Below are positions 25,597 to 35,155 of a stretch of DNA of 64,000 bases, one piece after another. The notes under the pieces were generated by a model. It worked only from the letters and a program-made list of their open reading frames with translations. It made no database searches and had not been told where the DNA came from. A program made the position numbers and the translations under genes. Numbering within the stretch: the stretch's first letter is position 1; the number at the start of each line of letters is the position of its first letter. Source of the DNA: Hyphomicrobiales bacterium (lineage in GTDB: Bacteria; Pseudomonadota; Alphaproteobacteria; Rhizobiales; HXMU1428-3); assembly GCA_021775425.1 (NCBI GenBank), contig JAJFHX010000015.1:62001-126000 (forward strand), written 5' to 3'.

Positions 25597-27111
25597 TTAG
25601 TTGGTTCGTGGCTGTAATCCGATTTCACGCATTTTGCGATATAAAGTTGAACGGCCGATGCCTAAATGTTTGGCAATGTCGGTCATGTGACCGCGATATC
25701 TGCCAAGGGCGAGGCGAATCATGTCAGCTTCTACGGCTTCAAGGGCGCGGATTTCACCGGCTTCTGTCATGACGCGGATACCAACAGGGGTTTGACCCGG
25801 GTTGGTTACAGCAAGATCGATCATTTGCGGGGTTTCCTGTTCATCACCGATCATGGCGGGGCCGGTATAAACAGGTATTTCGCTTTCTGTATCCATTGGC
25901 AGCGCAGGAAGCTCAGTTTCGAAGCCCTCAACATGGCTGGCAATTTGTGGAAATTCATTGATTGTCAGTGTTGAACTGTCTGCCAGCACGACCGCGCGGA
26001 AAATGGTGTTTTCCAACTGGCGGACATTGCCCGGCCAGCGATAGCTCTGAAGCAATCTTAAAGCTTCTGGATGAAGACTTGTGATTTTTTTGCCTTCTTC
26101 ACTGGCGAACCGGAGTATGAAATGATTTGCCAGTTCTTTGATATCGTCGATGCGTTTTGCAAGGGGCGGTACCATGATGGGGAAGACATTCAGGCGGTAA
26201 TACAGATCTTCTCTGAATTTGCCTTCTTTGACCAACTGGATCATGTCGCGGTTGGTCGCTGAGATCAGGCGGAAATCAACTTTAACCGGGCGTTTTGCAC
26301 CAACCGGATCAATTTCACCTTCTTGCAGGGCGCGAAGTAATTTGACCTGTGCATTTAAAGGGAGTTCGCCGACTTCATCAAGAAAGAGAGTGCCACCATT
26401 TGCTTCTTCAAATTTACCGGTGCGTTTTTCCGTTGCGCCGGTGAAGGCGCCTTTTTCATGACCGAAGAGAATGCTTTCGATCAGATTTTCAGGAATGGCG
26501 CCGCAGTTCACTGTGATGAATGGCTGACCTGCACGTTCACTTTCACCCTGAATGGCACGGGCGACCATTTCTTTACCAACACCACTTTCGCCTTCAATAA
26601 GGACAGGGATGTTAGAGCTTGCTGCGCGGCGACCGAGTTCTATGACGCGGTCAAGAGTACTACCAGAGGAGATGAGGTTTTTGAAGGTCATTTTGCCTTC
26701 ATTTTTGCGCTTGATGCGGCTGATCTCAACTGTCAGTGCTTCTATTTTCATTGCGTTCTTTAGTGAGACTTCCAGCCGTTCCATGCTAACAGGCTTGACG
26801 ACGAAGTCTGAAGCGCCGGCGCGCATTGCTTCAATGGCGGTGTCTATGCTGCCATTGGCAGTTTGCACAATGACGGGTTGTGATGCGTTGATTTTTTTAA
26901 GATGGGCAAGCACTTCATGGCCGGACATATCTGGCATGACGAGATCAAGCAGGATAAGAGAGACCTGATCAGCTTCCGGGCTTTCCATGATTTCGATGGC
27001 CTGGCTGCCACCTTCCGCTGTTTTGGTTTCAAAACCGAGACGTTTAATGGCTTCAGCCAGAATTCTGCGTTGCGCAGGATCATCGTCAATAATAAGAACG
27101 CATTTGGGCAT
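25597..27111 (-). CDS. NtrC-family sigma-54-dependent response regulator
   Basis: The 504-residue protein has three parts. The receiver domain has DDD acidic residues at 9-11, phospho-acceptor D56 in LILLDLVMPD and a conserved Lys in VVKPVS. An AAA+ domain follows (Walker A GESGVGKE about 170, full GAFTGA loop about 223, GTLFLDEVGEL). A Fis-type helix-turn-helix ends the protein (about 470-500, DIAKHLGIGRSTLYRKM). The intact GAFTGA loop means it should contact sigma-54. No histidine kinase is nearby, so it is an orphan in this window. The linker between AAA+ and HTH is long (about 60 residues). Its target may include the downstream L,D-transpeptidase gene, but that is inference. Confidence 0.93.
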   Translation of the reverse strand: MPKCVLIIDDDPAQRRILAEAIKRLGFETKTAEGGSQAIEIMESPEADQVSLILLDLVMPDMSGHEVLAHLKKINASQPVIVQTANGSIDTAIEAMRAGASDFVVKPVSMERLEVSLKNAMKIEALTVEISRIKRKNEGKMTFKNLISSGSTLDRVIELGRRAASSNIPVLIEGESGVGKEMVARAIQGESERAGQPFITVNCGAIPENLIESILFGHEKGAFTGATEKRTGKFEEANGGTLFLDEVGELPLNAQVKLLRALQEGEIDPVGAKRPVKVDFRLISATNRDMIQLVKEGKFREDLYYRLNVFPIMVPPLAKRIDDIKELANHFILRFASEEGKKITSLHPEALRLLQSYRWPGNVRQLENTIFRAVVLADSSTLTINEFPQIASHVEGFETELPALPMDTESEIPVYTGPAMIGDEQETPQMIDLAVTNPGQTPVGIRVMTEAGEIRALEAVEADMIRLALGRYRGHMTDIAKHLGIGRSTLYRKMREIGLQPRTN

Positions 27112-27528
27112 ACTATGGTACTCTACTCTGGTTACTGGCTTAGACCTGCATCTTGACTAATTGCTGATACGGACCTGGTCTTAGCGAAACTATTACTGAG
27201 CTCATGTTGACCAATAAGAGTAAATAAGAAGTTTATTTTTGACCGGAAATTGTGCGAGGGGATTGCAATCGAAACAAAAGACAGTCAATTTGAAACATCA
27301 GTTTTTTGGCGCTATGAAGTTATTTACCAAATGATTTCAACTGATTCTGACAATCATTTGAGAGGCACATATTTTGTTTAGGATGGCCAAAAAATAATGT
27401 TTAGGATAAAATCTAATTAGATATAAAGGGCCAGCTTCTGGCATTTCTATTTGTTTTTTCGGCTTTTCATATTTAGATCATCATAAATTAGCGGTCATCA
27501 GTGACAATTTTCCAGGGATTAAAGACAC
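27112..27528. other. 417-bp divergent intergenic region with a direct repeat
   Basis: It separates the leftward regulator gene from the rightward M3 peptidase gene and probably holds both promoters. TGTTTAGGAT occurs twice (27375-27384 and 27398-27407, period 23). The stretch is AT-rich. A partial -24/-12-like match near 27364-27378 has GT instead of GC at -12 and is not called. No gene or RNA was recognised. Confidence 0.35.
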
Positions 27529-29436
27529 GTGATTTTTTTAAAAGACGGGCCATCCGGCCAAGTGAATAATTCTCAATTTACAAACGGTCACAAGATGGCT
27601 GAGGCGGGTGCGGGTGCTGGCTCGGCTCTTGAAGATCAGGTGGCGGTGCTTGGGCCGATGCCGCAATGGGATTTGTCTGATCTATATGAGGGGCCGCAAT
27701 CTGAAAAACTCAAATCTGACCTTGAAACCGCGAAAGAACAGGCGATTGCCTTTCAGCAGGATTATCAGGGCAAGATAGTCGAGATTGCCAGCGCAGATGA
27801 TGGTGGCGCGAAATTAGCGGTCGCGGTGCAGAAATATGAGGCACTGAATGATGTGCTGGGACGGGTCGCCTCATATGGTCAGCTTTTATATTCAAGTGAC
27901 AATGAAAATCCCGTTCATGCGAAACTGCATGGCGACCTGACGGAACAGATCACCGCTATCAGTTCGAACCTGTTGTTTTTCGGGCTTGAGATAAACCGGC
28001 TTGATGATGCGGTGATTGATAAGTGCCTTGAGGATGAGGGCTTTGGCCATTACCGGCCATGGGTTGAAGATTTACTGGTTGAGCGGCCATATCAGCTTTC
28101 TGACGATCTTGAAAAACTGTTTCACGATAAATCGGTTGTTGGTCGGGGGGCTTGGTCGCGTTTGTTTAATGAGACAATGACAGCGCTACGGTTTGAGGTT
28201 GATGGGGAAACGCTGGGTCTTGAGCCGACACTTAATCTGCTGCAATCGCCTGTTGCTGAGAAGCGCCGGGTTGCGGCGCTGGCCATTGAAAAAGTATTAT
28301 CCGGTGAGCGGCGGTTATTTGCGCAAATAACCAACACGCTTGCGAAGGATAAAGAAATTGCGGATCGCTGGCGGAAATTTGAGGATGTGGCTGATAGCCG
28401 GCATCTTTCAAACCGTGTTGAGCGGGAAGTTGTGGATGCGCTTGTCAGTTCAGTTCGTTCGAAATATGACAGAATTTCGCATCGCTATTATGCTTTGAAG
28501 GCAAAATGGCTGGGGGTGGACGCACTGGACTATTGGGACAGGAATGCGCCATTGCCAAATGACAGCCAGCGGGAAATTCCGTGGGCTGAGGCTCAGGAGA
28601 CGGTGCTTTCGGCTTATCAGGGTTTCTCGCCTAAAATGAAAGAGATCGCGGCGCAGTTTTTTGAGCGCAGCTGGATTGATGCGCCACTGCGGCCGGGCAA
28701 GGCACAGGGTGCGTTTTCTCATCCAACGGTGCCTAGTGCGCATCCTTATGTGTTGATCAACTATCAGGGAAAAGCACGAGACGTGCAAACGCTGGCGCAT
28801 GAACTGGGCCACGGTGTGCATCAGGTTCTGGCCGGAAAGCAAGGGGCGCTGATGGCACCGACGCCATTAACTCTGGCGGAAACGGCCAGTGTGTTTGGTG
28901 AGATGCTGACTTTTCAGGCGCAGTTGAAAAAGGCCGGCAATGATAAAGAACGTCATTCGCTGCTGGCTGCGAAGGTTGAGGATATGATCAACACGGTTGT
29001 GCGCCAGATTGCTTTTTATTGTTTTGAGCGCAAAGTGCATGAAGCGCGCCGTGATGGTGAACTGACAACGGAACAATTAAACAAGTTCTGGCTGGATGTG
29101 CAGGGTGAGAGTTTAGGCCCGGCGATTAAACTGACTGAAGGTTATGGCTGCTTCTGGAGCTATGTGCCGCACTTTATACATGCGCCGTTTTATGTATATG
29201 CTTATGCCTTTGGTGATTGTCTGGTGAATTCGCTCTATGCGGTTTATGCCGAAGCTGAGAGTGGCTTTCAGGATAAATATTTTGATATGCTGAGCGCTGG
29301 GGGCACCAAACATCATAAAGAACTGCTGGCGCCATTTGGCCTTGACGCATCTGACCCGGCTTTTTGGGACAAGGGACTTGCGGTGATAGAAGGCATGATC
29401 GATGAACTTGAAGCGCTTGATGTCGATTTTGCATAA
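27529..29436 (+). CDS. pepF: M3 family oligoendopeptidase (PepF-like)
   Basis: The cytoplasmic zinc peptidase of up to 635 residues cleaves short peptides. The gluzincin motif HELGHGVHQ lies at about residue 424, with the third ligand expected in TLAETASVFGEML. N-terminal helices start MPQWDLSDLY, the usual PepF opening. C-terminal segments such as FIHAPFYVYAYAFGDC form the substrate cavity. The GTG at 27529 gives a 22-residue low-quality leader; ATG 27595 (613 residues) may be the true start. It stands alone, about 265 bp before the oxidase subunit gene. Confidence 0.92.
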   Translation: MIFLKDGPSGQVNNSQFTNGHKMAEAGAGAGSALEDQVAVLGPMPQWDLSDLYEGPQSEKLKSDLETAKEQAIAFQQDYQGKIVEIASADDGGAKLAVAVQKYEALNDVLGRVASYGQLLYSSDNENPVHAKLHGDLTEQITAISSNLLFFGLEINRLDDAVIDKCLEDEGFGHYRPWVEDLLVERPYQLSDDLEKLFHDKSVVGRGAWSRLFNETMTALRFEVDGETLGLEPTLNLLQSPVAEKRRVAALAIEKVLSGERRLFAQITNTLAKDKEIADRWRKFEDVADSRHLSNRVEREVVDALVSSVRSKYDRISHRYYALKAKWLGVDALDYWDRNAPLPNDSQREIPWAEAQETVLSAYQGFSPKMKEIAAQFFERSWIDAPLRPGKAQGAFSHPTVPSAHPYVLINYQGKARDVQTLAHELGHGVHQVLAGKQGALMAPTPLTLAETASVFGEMLTFQAQLKKAGNDKERHSLLAAKVEDMINTVVRQIAFYCFERKVHEARRDGELTTEQLNKFWLDVQGESLGPAIKLTEGYGCFWSYVPHFIHAPFYVYAYAFGDCLVNSLYAVYAEAESGFQDKYFDMLSAGGTKHHKELLAPFGLDASDPAFWDKGLAVIEGMIDELEALDVDFA

Positions 29437-29701
29437 ATCAATTGCTGAATTTTCATGATTAGTCTCATTTTTTAACGAATTTAGCCAGAAAGTCTGATTT
29501 GCTCCATGAATGAAGCATTTCAACATGCAGAGAAGCCTTGCAGGTTTGGTTTTTGAAGGTTAATAAAAGACTGGCTGATTTACAGGCCGATATGCTGGCA
29601 ATTTGTCAGCACTGGTATATGGAAATACATTGCATGGATCGTGCTGTAGAAAATTGCAGGCATATGATTTGTGCAGAATAAAAATAACGAAATAGGGGTT
29701 T

Positions 29702-29848
29702 ATGATGAGCATAGATACTTCAAAAGGTCATCCGGCCATGGATTACGCCGAGCATGAGCGGACTTATAAGGGGTTTGTAAAAGCCACGACTTATTGCACG
29801 ATTGGTATTATTGCCATTCTTGCTGCAATGGCTGTTTTTCTTGTCTGA
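29702..29848 (+). CDS. aa3-type cytochrome c oxidase subunit IV
   Basis: The 48-residue gene has a soluble start with HPAMDYAEHERTYKGFVK, the hallmark of the bacterial aa3-type subunit IV family, followed by one transmembrane helix (about residues 31-47). The subunit binds peripherally to the haem-copper oxidase in the inner membrane. A ribosome site (AGGGG) lies just before tandem ATG codons at 29702 and 29705. Position directly upstream of the transhydrogenase genes is a common alphaproteobacterial arrangement. Confidence 0.9.
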   Translation: MMSIDTSKGHPAMDYAEHERTYKGFVKATTYCTIGIIAILAAMAVFLV

Positions 29849-30017
29849 GATTATTGCTTATGAACCAGAAGCTAAATATTTGAGGCATTTTCTGGATCAT
29901 ATTTAAACCCTGGTTGTATTATGACTCCGGGGTGCGGGCAGAATGACCGCAAGAGCTCGTTTCCGTTAGGGCGAAGTTTAAAGAATAAACCAGTTAATTT
30001 AAAGAATGGAGCCGGTA

Positions 30018-31154
30018 ATGGTGACTATTGCCGTTCCTGTTGAAGGTGAAGGCGAGCCACGTGCTGCTATCTCACCCGAAACGGTGAAGAAATTTATTGC
30101 CCTTGGGTGCGATGTTGTTGTGCAAACGGGCGTTGGTGCAGCCTCTTTTATGGCTGATGCCGATTATAGTGAAGCCGGTGCGACGGTTGCTGCTTCTTTG
30201 CAGGAGACTTTATCGGGTGCTGATGTGGTCATGAAAGTGAACCGGCCATCAGCCGAAGAGATCGGCCTGATGAGCGAAGGTACTGTTGTGGCCGCAATCC
30301 TTTCACCGCATGATGACCGCGATGGTCTTGAAGTGCTGGCGAATAAGAAAATCATCGGATTTTCTATGGAATTCATGCCACGGATTACGCGGGCGCAATC
30401 AATGGACGTACTTTCCTCGCAATCCAACCTTGCCGGATATAAGGCTGTTGTCGATAGTGCTGCTCATTTTACTCAGGCGATGCCGATGATGATGACAGCG
30501 GCTGGCACCGTGCCACCGGCAAAAGTGTTTGTGATGGGGGCCGGTGTGGCTGGATTGCAGGCAATCGCGACCGCAAAGAGACTTGGGGCAATTGTGACAG
30601 CGACTGATGTGCGCCCGGCTGCAAAAGAACAGGTTGAAAGCCTTGGCGGCAAGTTTGTGGCTGTTGAAAATGAAGAATTTAAAGAGGCTGAAACGGCTGG
30701 TGGCTATGCCAAGGAAATGTCTGACGATTATAAGCGTGAGCAGGCTGAACTGGTTGCCAAACATATTAAAGGCCAGGATATTGTGATTACGACAGCGCTT
30801 ATTCCGGGCCGTCCGGCACCGCGACTGATCAGTGCTGAAATGGTTCATTCAATGAAACCGGGCTCGATTATTTATGATATGGCCGTCGAACGTGGTGGAA
30901 ACTGCGAACTGGCGAAACCGGGTGAAATTGTCAATGAGAACGGGGTTCTGGTGATGGGGCCGCTGAATATTGCGGGCGCTCTTTCCGGCAATGCGACAAG
31001 CCTTTATGCCAAAAACCTTTATAACTTCCTCGCGCTGTTTATCAGCAAGGAAGATGGTTTGAAAATTGATTATGAGGATGAAATTGTACAGGGAACGCTT
31101 GTGACCAAAGATGGTGCGATTGTTCATCCGTTACTGACAGGGGAGAAGAGCTGA
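30018..31154 (+). CDS. pntAA: NAD(P) transhydrogenase alpha subunit, part 1 (NAD(H)-binding)
   Basis: The soluble domain I of the proton-translocating transhydrogenase binds NAD(H) and exchanges hydride with NADP bound by PntB. Visible: [13 protein letters not shown] at the N-terminus, [15 protein letters not shown], the nucleotide-binding [18 protein letters not shown] (about residues 170-187) and [16 protein letters not shown] 30018 is chosen because GGAG lies 6 bases upstream. An ATG at 30006 would overlap that site. The stop overlaps the pntAB start as TGATG, so the split subunits are translationally coupled. Confidence 0.96.
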   Translation: MVTIAVPVEGEGEPRAAISPETVKKFIALGCDVVVQTGVGAASFMADADYSEAGATVAASLQETLSGADVVMKVNRPSAEEIGLMSEGTVVAAILSPHDDRDGLEVLANKKIIGFSMEFMPRITRAQSMDVLSSQSNLAGYKAVVDSAAHFTQAMPMMMTAAGTVPPAKVFVMGAGVAGLQAIATAKRLGAIVTATDVRPAAKEQVESLGGKFVAVENEEFKEAETAGGYAKEMSDDYKREQAELVAKHIKGQDIVITTALIPGRPAPRLISAEMVHSMKPGSIIYDMAVERGGNCELAKPGEIVNENGVLVMGPLNIAGALSGNATSLYAKNLYNFLALFISKEDGLKIDYEDEIVQGTLVTKDGAIVHPLLTGEKS

Positions 31155-31552
31155 TGAGACTTTTTGTACCTTCATTTTTGAAAACTGCCGGTGTGCTGGT
31201 GGCTGGCTCCGTATTATCGATGCCAACTGCAGCATTTGCGGCCACAGCTGGCAGTGAAGTGAGCTCATTCACTTATCTGTTTGCTATTTTCGTGCTGGCT
31301 ATTTTCGTTGGTTATTTTGTGGTCTGGGCGGTGACGCCGGCACTACATACGCCTTTGATGGCTGTGACCAATGCGATTTCATCTGTGATTGTGGTTGGCG
31401 CATTGCTGGCTGTTGCTGTGCCCAGCACCGAAGGTCTTGGATATGCGAATATCTTTGGTTTTCTGGCACTGGTGATGGCGTCTATCAATATTTTTGGCGG
31501 CTTTCTCGTCACCCAGCGAATGCTGGCTATGTATAAGAAAAAAGAACGTTAA
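31154..31552 (+). CDS. pntAB: NAD(P) transhydrogenase alpha subunit, part 2 (membrane domain)
   Basis: The 132-residue membrane part of the split alpha subunit has an N-terminal hydrophobic, signal-like segment (about residues 9-29, MPTAAFA). Three transmembrane helices follow, with the conserved [20 protein letters not shown] motif, which lines the proton path with PntB. It overlaps pntAA by one base and precedes pntB by 125 bp. The predicted cleavable leader is somewhat longer than in many PntAB proteins. Confidence 0.94.
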   Translation: MRLFVPSFLKTAGVLVAGSVLSMPTAAFAATAGSEVSSFTYLFAIFVLAIFVGYFVVWAVTPALHTPLMAVTNAISSVIVVGALLAVAVPSTEGLGYANIFGFLALVMASINIFGGFLVTQRMLAMYKKKER

Positions 31553-31677
31553 ATCGCTTTGGGCCGTTTTAAACCGGATGGTTTGAATGCTGCCTCAAGT
31601 GCTTTGATGTCTGAATGAATGTTGCGCAATGGGGTTTCAATTTATTGATGCGGATTGCGTTTTAGAGGAACTAAATT

Positions 31678-33075
31678 ATGTCTCCAGATCTAATTGCCTG
31701 TCTTTATCTGGCTTCGGGTGTTTTGTTTATTCTGAGCCTCAGAGGTCTTTCCAGCCCGGCCAGCTCTCGTCAGGGTAACTATCTTGGTATGGTTGGTATG
31801 GCGATTGCCATTTTCACCACCCTTGCTGCCGCACCGCAAATCACGTCTCTATCATGGACGATGATAATTGCCGGACTTGCTATTGGCGGGTTTATTGGCG
31901 CGGTAATCGCGAAGAAAATCCCGATGACAGCGATGCCGCAACTGGTCGCGGCGTTTCACTCTCTGGTTGGTCTGGCGGCTGTGTTTGTGGCAGCGGCGGC
32001 ATATTATTCACCAGAAGCGTTTGGCATTGGCCAGTTTGGGGCGATTAATGCGGCCAGCCTTGTTGAGATGTCACTTGGTGCGGCGATTGGTGCGATTACG
32101 TTTACCGGATCTGTGATTGCGTTCGCGAAACTTGATGGACGGATGTCCGGTGCGCCGATTATGTTACCGGGCCGACATATAATTAATCTGGCGCTGTTTC
32201 TGGGCATGATTTTTCTGATTTACATGTTGATGACAGGACAGACTGAATTTGCTTTCTGGGCGCTAGTTTTAACTGCGCTGGTGTTTGGTATTCTGATTAT
32301 CATCCCGATTGGCGGCGCTGATATGCCGGTTGTGGTTTCTATGCTGAACTCATATTCCGGCTGGGCTGCGGCTGGTATTGGCTTCACGCTTGGCAATGCG
32401 GCGTTGATTATCACCGGTGCGCTGGTTGGTTCTTCTGGTGCTATTCTCTCCTACATTATGTGTAAGGGCATGAACCGGTCTTTCATCTCGGTTATTCTTG
32501 GTGGTTTTGGTGGTGAAGCGGCCGGGCCTTCTTCTGATGATGGGGTGCAGCGCACGGTTAAGCAGGGCTCAGCTGATGATGCGGCTTTTATCATGAAAAA
32601 TGCGGGCAAGGTGATTATCGTGCCGGGTTATGGCATGGCGGTGGCGCAGGCTCAGCATGCGCTGCGTGAAATGGGCGACGAGTTAAAAGCTGAAGGTGTT
32701 GATGTGGCTTATGCCATTCACCCGGTGGCGGGTCGGATGCCGGGGCATATGAATGTGCTGCTGGCTGAAGCGAATGTGCCTTATGATGAGGTGTTTGAGC
32801 TTGAAGATATTAACAGTGATTTCGCTCAGGCTGATGTGGTTTATGTGATTGGCGCGAATGATGTGACCAACCCGGCAGCACTTGAAGACCCGACTTCGCC
32901 GATTTATGGCATGCCGGTGCTTGAGGTCTGGAAAGCCGGCACTGTGATGTTTAACAAGCGCTCGCTGGCTTCTGGCTATGCTGGTATCGACAATACATTG
33001 TTTTACCGTGACAACACTATGATGTTGCTTGGCGACGCCAAGAAGATGACTGAAAATATTGTAAAATCTCTCTGA
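31678..33075 (+). CDS. pntB: NAD(P) transhydrogenase beta subunit
   Basis: The 465-residue product has about nine transmembrane helices (to about residue 260) and a C-terminal NADP(H)-binding domain. The latter includes GYGMAVAQAQHAL, HPVAGRMPGHMNVLLAEA and GANDVTNPAA. It drives hydride transfer from NADH to NADP+ using the proton-motive force and is a main NADPH source. AFHSLVGLAAV is the conserved membrane motif. Genes pntAA-pntAB-pntB form an operon ended by a strong terminator 30 bp downstream. Confidence 0.97.
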   Translation: MSPDLIACLYLASGVLFILSLRGLSSPASSRQGNYLGMVGMAIAIFTTLAAAPQITSLSWTMIIAGLAIGGFIGAVIAKKIPMTAMPQLVAAFHSLVGLAAVFVAAAAYYSPEAFGIGQFGAINAASLVEMSLGAAIGAITFTGSVIAFAKLDGRMSGAPIMLPGRHIINLALFLGMIFLIYMLMTGQTEFAFWALVLTALVFGILIIIPIGGADMPVVVSMLNSYSGWAAAGIGFTLGNAALIITGALVGSSGAILSYIMCKGMNRSFISVILGGFGGEAAGPSSDDGVQRTVKQGSADDAAFIMKNAGKVIIVPGYGMAVAQAQHALREMGDELKAEGVDVAYAIHPVAGRMPGHMNVLLAEANVPYDEVFELEDINSDFAQADVVYVIGANDVTNPAALEDPTSPIYGMPVLEVWKAGTVMFNKRSLASGYAGIDNTLFYRDNTMMLLGDAKKMTENIVKSL

Positions 33076-33104
33076 TTTTCAGTCCGTTACAATCCTCTAA
33101 TTAC

Positions 33105-33140
33105 AGCCGCAGCTTTCTTAATTGAAGGCTGCGGCTTTTT
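33105..33140 (+). terminator. Rho-independent terminator of the pnt operon
   Basis: AGCCGCAGC (33105-33113) is perfectly complementary to GCTGCGGCT (33128-33136), with a 14-base loop and a run of five T from 33136. It is placed 30 bp after the pntB stop. Confidence 0.9.
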
Positions 33141-33206
33141 CTTGTCTCAATTTGCGGGCAATAGAGAAGATTAGGGTGATGGCGGGTTTTTATCAGGGTG
33201 TGAGTT

Positions 33207-34139
33207 ATGGCGCTGAAATATATTACCAAACGGCCTCAGTTTTTTGAGGCGGCGCGTGAGATTGCGGCGCGGACAAAAATCGGATTTGTTTTGTTTGAGT
33301 TTTCGCTTTTTGTGTTCAAGCAGGGTTGGGCGGCGCTCTTTGGCGGGCTGTTGCTGGCTCTGATTATTATGTCCCGCTACTGGTATCCTTTTGATGATGT
33401 TCTGCACCGATATGATTTTTTATTTTTGGCGGCGATTGGTATTCAACTTGGGCTGATTGCATTTAAACTGGAGACGATCTCAGAAGCTAAAATTATCATT
33501 CTGTTTCACATTGTCGGTACGGTGATGGAGATTTTCAAAACGGCGATGGGCTCCTGGATTTATCCTGAGGCGAGTCTGTTTCATATAGGCGGGGTGCCGT
33601 TGTTTTCAGGGTTTATGTATTCAGCTGTCGGTAGTTATATCGCCAGGGTGTGGCGGGCATTTGATTTCAGGTTTGAGGGATATCCGCGCTTGTGGCAGGC
33701 CAACGTTGTGGCTTTGCTTATTTATATCAATTTTTTCTCGCATCATTATGTGCCTGACATTCGCTATGGGTTATTTGCAGCTCTGCTGATTATTTATTTC
33801 CGCACGAAAGTTTTTTTCCGGGTGGATCGACAGCACTATGCGATGCCATTGCTGGTGGGATTTTTTCTGGTTGCCATTTTTATCTGGTTTGGTGAACAGA
33901 TCGGCACACTGGCGCAAGCGTGGCGTTACCCGAACCAGACGGATGGCTGGCGGATGGTTTCATTTGGCAAACTTGGTTCCTGGTATTTGCTGATGATTAT
34001 CTCTTTTGTGATGGTGACCTGGCTCCATGTGATAAAGGCTGTGCACCGACAAGATGATCGACTTAGAAGTAAAAGTGTGGCGTTAAAATTGCACACTGAT
34101 GATGAAGAGACGGCAAAGCCGCTTGAAACTCTAAATTAA
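33207..34139 (+). CDS. DUF817 family membrane protein
   Basis: The 310-residue protein has about eight transmembrane helices and recognisable DUF817 segments: FVLFEFSLFVFKQGWAALFG, HIVGTVMEIFKTAMGSW, HIGGVPLFSGFMYSAVGSY and the C-terminal GWRMVSFGKLGSWYLLM. The function of the family is not known. It stands alone between the pnt terminator and an alpha/beta hydrolase gene, starting 67 bp after the terminator. Confidence 0.9.
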   Translation: MALKYITKRPQFFEAAREIAARTKIGFVLFEFSLFVFKQGWAALFGGLLLALIIMSRYWYPFDDVLHRYDFLFLAAIGIQLGLIAFKLETISEAKIIILFHIVGTVMEIFKTAMGSWIYPEASLFHIGGVPLFSGFMYSAVGSYIARVWRAFDFRFEGYPRLWQANVVALLIYINFFSHHYVPDIRYGLFAALLIIYFRTKVFFRVDRQHYAMPLLVGFFLVAIFIWFGEQIGTLAQAWRYPNQTDGWRMVSFGKLGSWYLLMIISFVMVTWLHVIKAVHRQDDRLRSKSVALKLHTDDEETAKPLETLN

Positions 34140-34221
34140 TTCACTTATCTGTTGTTTGAATTTTCATGCACTGCACTCTCAACTTTTTATCGCAATAACT
34201 AAATGATTCAAAAGGCATAAA

Positions 34222-35061
34222 ATGAGTTTGATCCTTAAAGCCCTGTTGTTACTTGGCGTTATCTATCTGGTTTTTGCCGGGTTGATTTATCTCTATCAGC
34301 GCAAGCTTACCTTCAGCCCGGACCCGAGCTATGTGCCGGTTGAGGCTGTTGGAATTGACGGGTTACGTGAAGTGCAATTTAATTCAGCAGATGGGCACAG
34401 GCTTTATAGCTGGTATTTGCCGGCGCGGCAGGGCAAGGCAACGATGCTGTTTTTCCATGGCAATGGCGGTAATGTTGCCAACAGGGAAGAAAAATTTCGC
34501 CAGCTATCAACTGCCGGGTATGGTGTTTTTATGCTTGGCTATCGCGGGTTTGGTGGCAGTGAAGGGACTCCTTCTGAAGCGGGGTTTGTGAAAGACGCTG
34601 CTATTGCTTATCAGTATTTGATTGATGCCGGGCTCCAGCCACGTGATATAGTGATTTATGGCGAATCAATCGGTACGTCTGTGGCCGTGCAACTGGCAGC
34701 GAAAGCTGATTGTTCTGCTATCATTCTTGAAGCGCCAATGTATTCTGTTTTAGAGATAGGCAAAAGCCGCTATCCGCATTTGCCGGTAGAGAGGTATCTG
34801 CGTGATCCGTTTTTGACCTATCAGTTTATTGATAAAATCCGCAGCCCGCTTCTTGTGATCCATGGCAGTGCTGATGGGGTGATACCGCTGGCGTCGGGTG
34901 AGAAATTATTTCATGCAGCACCTGAACCTAAACAAATGCAGGTGATAAAAGGGGGCGGGCACAATAATCTTTATGAATATGAGATTGTGCCGCTTATGAC
35001 CAGATTTCTGATTGATCAGGGAGTTGAAGCTAGTACCATTGACACTGGTGCCGGGGACTAA
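34222..35061 (+). CDS. Membrane-anchored alpha/beta hydrolase (ABHD13/YfhR-like)
   Basis: The 279-residue hydrolase has an N-terminal membrane anchor (about residues 4-24), an oxyanion segment LFFHGNGGNVANR, the nucleophile elbow GESIGTSVAV, a likely catalytic Asp in HGSADGVIPL and His in GGGHNNLYEY. The pattern fits serine esterases or lipases of the YfhR/ABHD13 group, acting at the membrane face. The substrate is unknown. It is 82 bp after DUF817 and 94 bp before the MscS gene, same strand. Confidence 0.88.
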   Translation: MSLILKALLLLGVIYLVFAGLIYLYQRKLTFSPDPSYVPVEAVGIDGLREVQFNSADGHRLYSWYLPARQGKATMLFFHGNGGNVANREEKFRQLSTAGYGVFMLGYRGFGGSEGTPSEAGFVKDAAIAYQYLIDAGLQPRDIVIYGESIGTSVAVQLAAKADCSAIILEAPMYSVLEIGKSRYPHLPVERYLRDPFLTYQFIDKIRSPLLVIHGSADGVIPLASGEKLFHAAPEPKQMQVIKGGGHNNLYEYEIVPLMTRFLIDQGVEASTIDTGAGD

Positions 35062-35155
35062 ATCAATTCAATATGGAACTTTCTGGCCGGTTTTGCGTTA
35101 ATATCAACAATATAGTATCAGCGTTCGAGCAGAAAAATAAAAGGATATAGAAACG

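Noticed and set aside
27364..27378. Possible sigma-54 promoter (AGGCAC then TTGT)
   Set aside because: The -12 element has GT instead of the nearly invariant GC, and the -24 starts with A; two mismatches in short motifs are not enough.
29849..30017. GC-rich hairpin-like leader before pntAA as a riboswitch
   Set aside because: Only a GCGG/CCGC stem is visible; it does not match any riboswitch class I know.
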